Assembly: GCF_022539315.1 (NCBI RefSeq)
Contig: NC_066314.1
Coordinates: 41,601,180 to 41,665,179, forward strand
Origin: Serinus canaria
Taxonomy: Eukaryota > Chordata > Aves > Passeriformes > Fringillidae
Reading direction: 5' to 3'
DNA length: 64,000 nucleotides
Shown here: in pieces, positions 61,888 to 64,000 of the stretch
How the letters are laid out: each line of letters opens with the position of its first letter
How positions within the stretch are numbered: the stretch's first letter is position 1
The notes under the pieces: generated by a model
What the model was told of the DNA's origin: nothing
The model's database searches: none
What the model saw: only the letters and a program-made list of their open reading frames with translations
Position numbers and translations under genes: made by a program

Positions 61888-63925
61888 AAGAGAGATTATT
61901 TCAACCCAAGGAGGAAAGCTATCAATTCAGTAAAGAGAGCAAATGCTAAGCTACTAAAAGTCTCACCACCTTTTTCCTACAGCAAAATTGATCCAAACCT
62001 CAATATACCAGACAAATAGACCTGAAAGAATGTTTTGTATCTCAGTAAACTGCCACCAGCATTGCACGTCAGAGTAATGGAAAATATAATTTTATATTTT
62101 ATAATTTACTTATAATTTACTGGGTTAAGCAGCAAACAGATTTTTCTGTTACATCTTCAAAGACTTAGAAGCACAATAAAACATATAAGCATTTACAGAA
62201 GTACAGCAAAGACCCTGATGTTTGTCAAAACTCAAACAAGATAAGCAAATAACTGAGATTTCAAAATTTATAAGAGAAATGAAAAAAGACCATTTCAAAT
62301 TTTCAACTTATCTAACTTGTGTCCAAATGGTTATTTTTATCATATCCTGGAAATTTGTAGAGACTTTTTTAAACACTGTCAGACATCAAGTATGTTGGTA
62401 TAATTTCAAGATTATCTGCTTTATATTTTAACCTTTCCTAATACCTAACTTTACAATCTCCTTCAGCTCAGCAAAAGGTCCAAAATGGCTTAAATCTAAC
62501 ATAACACTCAAATGCCAAAACCCTGCTGTAAAGGAGTGACACTAGTCTCAAAAGATTTCCTTTACTTTTGGGTACCAGTTAGTTCATGTCCAATAATTTT
62601 ATTCACCACAATATTTCACTTAAAAGGAAGCTCCTTTTAAAGAAAGTCTTTCTACTCAAAGTCTATTTCAAATGAAAAGTTTCAAGAATTAAATGTTGTC
62701 TTTCCTTCAAATTAGCCCCTTTCTGAAGTATTTGAAATGCTACCAATTCATAAACAACAATTCTGTATGTCACCAGCAATGTAGTAAAAATGTCTCATAT
62801 ATATAAAAAAAGTCAACTATTTGGAGACTAATCAGAGCTATAGCATATTTTGAGAGAATAAATTTTAATATGGCAATCAATTTTAGCTTGTTACTTCTGA
62901 GAAAAACAAAGAAGAAAATGAAAATGTGTACAGTGTTTCCATTCACAGACCATTAGTAATAGCATAAACTCACATTTGGGCGACTTCATGCAAGTTACAA
63001 ATAAGGAGGAGAAGGAACAGATTTAATTAATCAATAGGAAGTTATTACCATGACATTACCAGCGGATGTTCAGCATAAAATTAAATTTAGCTTACAAAAT
63101 GATGTCACAAACAGCAAACCATAATTGCTCATCTTTGTTTTCTGTCAAGCAAAATAGCCAAAACGCTGTGGGTGGTACTTGATCAATTTGTGAAAAATCC
63201 TTACACATAACCTTATCACCTCTGCCTGTTCCCAAACATTTTCCCATGAAACATTCACACAGCACATAGACACAAACACTGCATCCCAGTCTCCCTTTGC
63301 TTCATAACTGTTAAGAATAGAATCTGAGTAAAATGCACCCATATATAAGGATGCCTGAGCAGTTTTATTTATAGAAATGAAGAAAAAAAAAATCCCTCAA
63401 GGGAAATAAGAAAAAAATAAAAGATACAAGTCTCTCTCACACAATTGCCTGTCAACAGGCTTCCATCCTCTATGAGCTCCAAATTTGGAAACTACAGACC
63501 AGAGTTTCTAAAAGCATATCTTAGAGATCTTATAATTAAGATGGGCTTATAAAAAAGTAACATTGGTAAGCTTCCTAATGAATCACAAAAATTGGCATGG
63601 TCTTCTTTTTAAAATTAAACCTTTAAATTTTGAACACATGGTACATTTGCCTACTAATAGTAAAATATTTCTGATACTGTGATTAAAACAACTACAAATA
63701 ATTAGTCATTAGTAGGGCATTAAGCTCAAACAAGATCAAAGTCATAACAGAGTATTGCCCCACCTTACCAGATGTTGAATTCCTGTGTCTTTTGAAATCA
63801 TGGGAAATTTTTGGGAGAAACAGTACTGTCACTATCACTACTTTTTCCTTGTCTTGTGAACCTACCATCATATAAAAATGGTTCATTGTGGAAATGTTAA
63901 ATTTAACCATTCAAGAGTTGGTTTT

Positions 63926-64000
63926 TGTGGATTTTTTGTTTTGTTTTTTTGGGTTTTCTTGTTGTTTTTTTTTTTTTTTATTTAAGTTTTTTGGGGTTTT
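63926..64000. repeat. T/G-rich low-complexity sequence at window edge
   Basis: Runs of T broken by G and GG (GTTTTGTTTT-like units), continuing to the last base. No gene content. The element may extend beyond the window. Confidence 0.85.

Larger units (their letters stand above)
60090..64000 (-). other. POC1B: POC1B intron (partial, runs off the window)
   Basis: Lies upstream of the GVDKSEEL exon in transcript direction. I looked for the preceding WD40 exon (the GSDEQVMVW-type repeat end) and did not find it, so the intron is at least 3.9 kb. Contents are AT-rich sequence, a (TA)n tract near 60213-60228, the inverted repeat at 61756-61887 and T/G-rich low-complexity sequence at the right edge. 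Confidence 0.8.

Noticed and set aside
60090..64000. GALNT4 or further POC1B WD40 exons
   Set aside because: In mammals GALNT4 lies near the POC1B 5' end. I searched both strands for WD-repeat or glycosyltransferase motifs and saw none in the window.

Overview
This is nuclear DNA from a bird, most likely a songbird (Passeriformes). The evidence is a vertebrate intron-exon gene with avian-looking protein sequence, 3' ends of CR1 retroposons (the main bird LINE), and a solo retroviral LTR whose sequence resembles a family I remember as abundant in songbirds. That LTR match is from memory and was not searched. Only two protein-coding genes are supported, both on the minus strand. They are DUSP6 (complete, three exons, 17874-21009) and the last two coding exons of POC1B (58616-58717 and 59910-60089), whose remaining exons lie beyond the right edge. 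The order and orientation match the vertebrate KITLG - DUSP6 - POC1B - ATP2B1 block as I know it.

Layout. 1-16650: non-coding DNA downstream of DUSP6, probably the gene-poor stretch towards KITLG, with an ETS/RUNX-like motif cluster at 15188-15472. 16655-17873: DUSP6 3' UTR, with tandem poly(A) signals, two perfect Pumilio elements and AUUUA motifs. 17874-21009: DUSP6 coding exons and two phase-1 introns. 20570-22640: CpG island with the promoter and probable 5' UTR, including a GC/GT alternating tract, three CAATGG motifs exactly 25 bp apart and a tight ETS-like cluster. 22641-58500: intergenic DNA with a solo LTR (about 35115-35517), three CR1 fragments, simple repeats and a few candidate regulatory blocks. 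From about 54650 rightward the DNA becomes visibly AT-rich. 58616-64000: 3' end of POC1B and part of the intron before it, which contains a 132-bp near-palindromic hairpin (61756-61887).

Function. DUSP6 (MKP-3) is the cytoplasmic ERK1/2 phosphatase and a standard negative-feedback gene of FGF/RAS/ERK signalling. The ETS-like promoter cluster and the Pumilio/AU-rich 3' UTR fit transcriptional induction by ERK and rapid mRNA turnover. POC1B is a centriole/basal-body WD40 protein; only its C-terminal coiled-coil (POC1) region is in this window. The two genes are neighbours with no known shared pathway.

I found no RNA genes, no CRISPR and no new gene system. Most open reading frames longer than 60 codons here are chance ORFs. 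The items most worth a second look are regulatory or structural: the hairpin at 61756, the 25-bp-phased CAATGG array, the ETS clusters, the in-frame skippable DUSP6 exon 2, and the isolated CpG-bearing segment near 52.6-52.85 kb.
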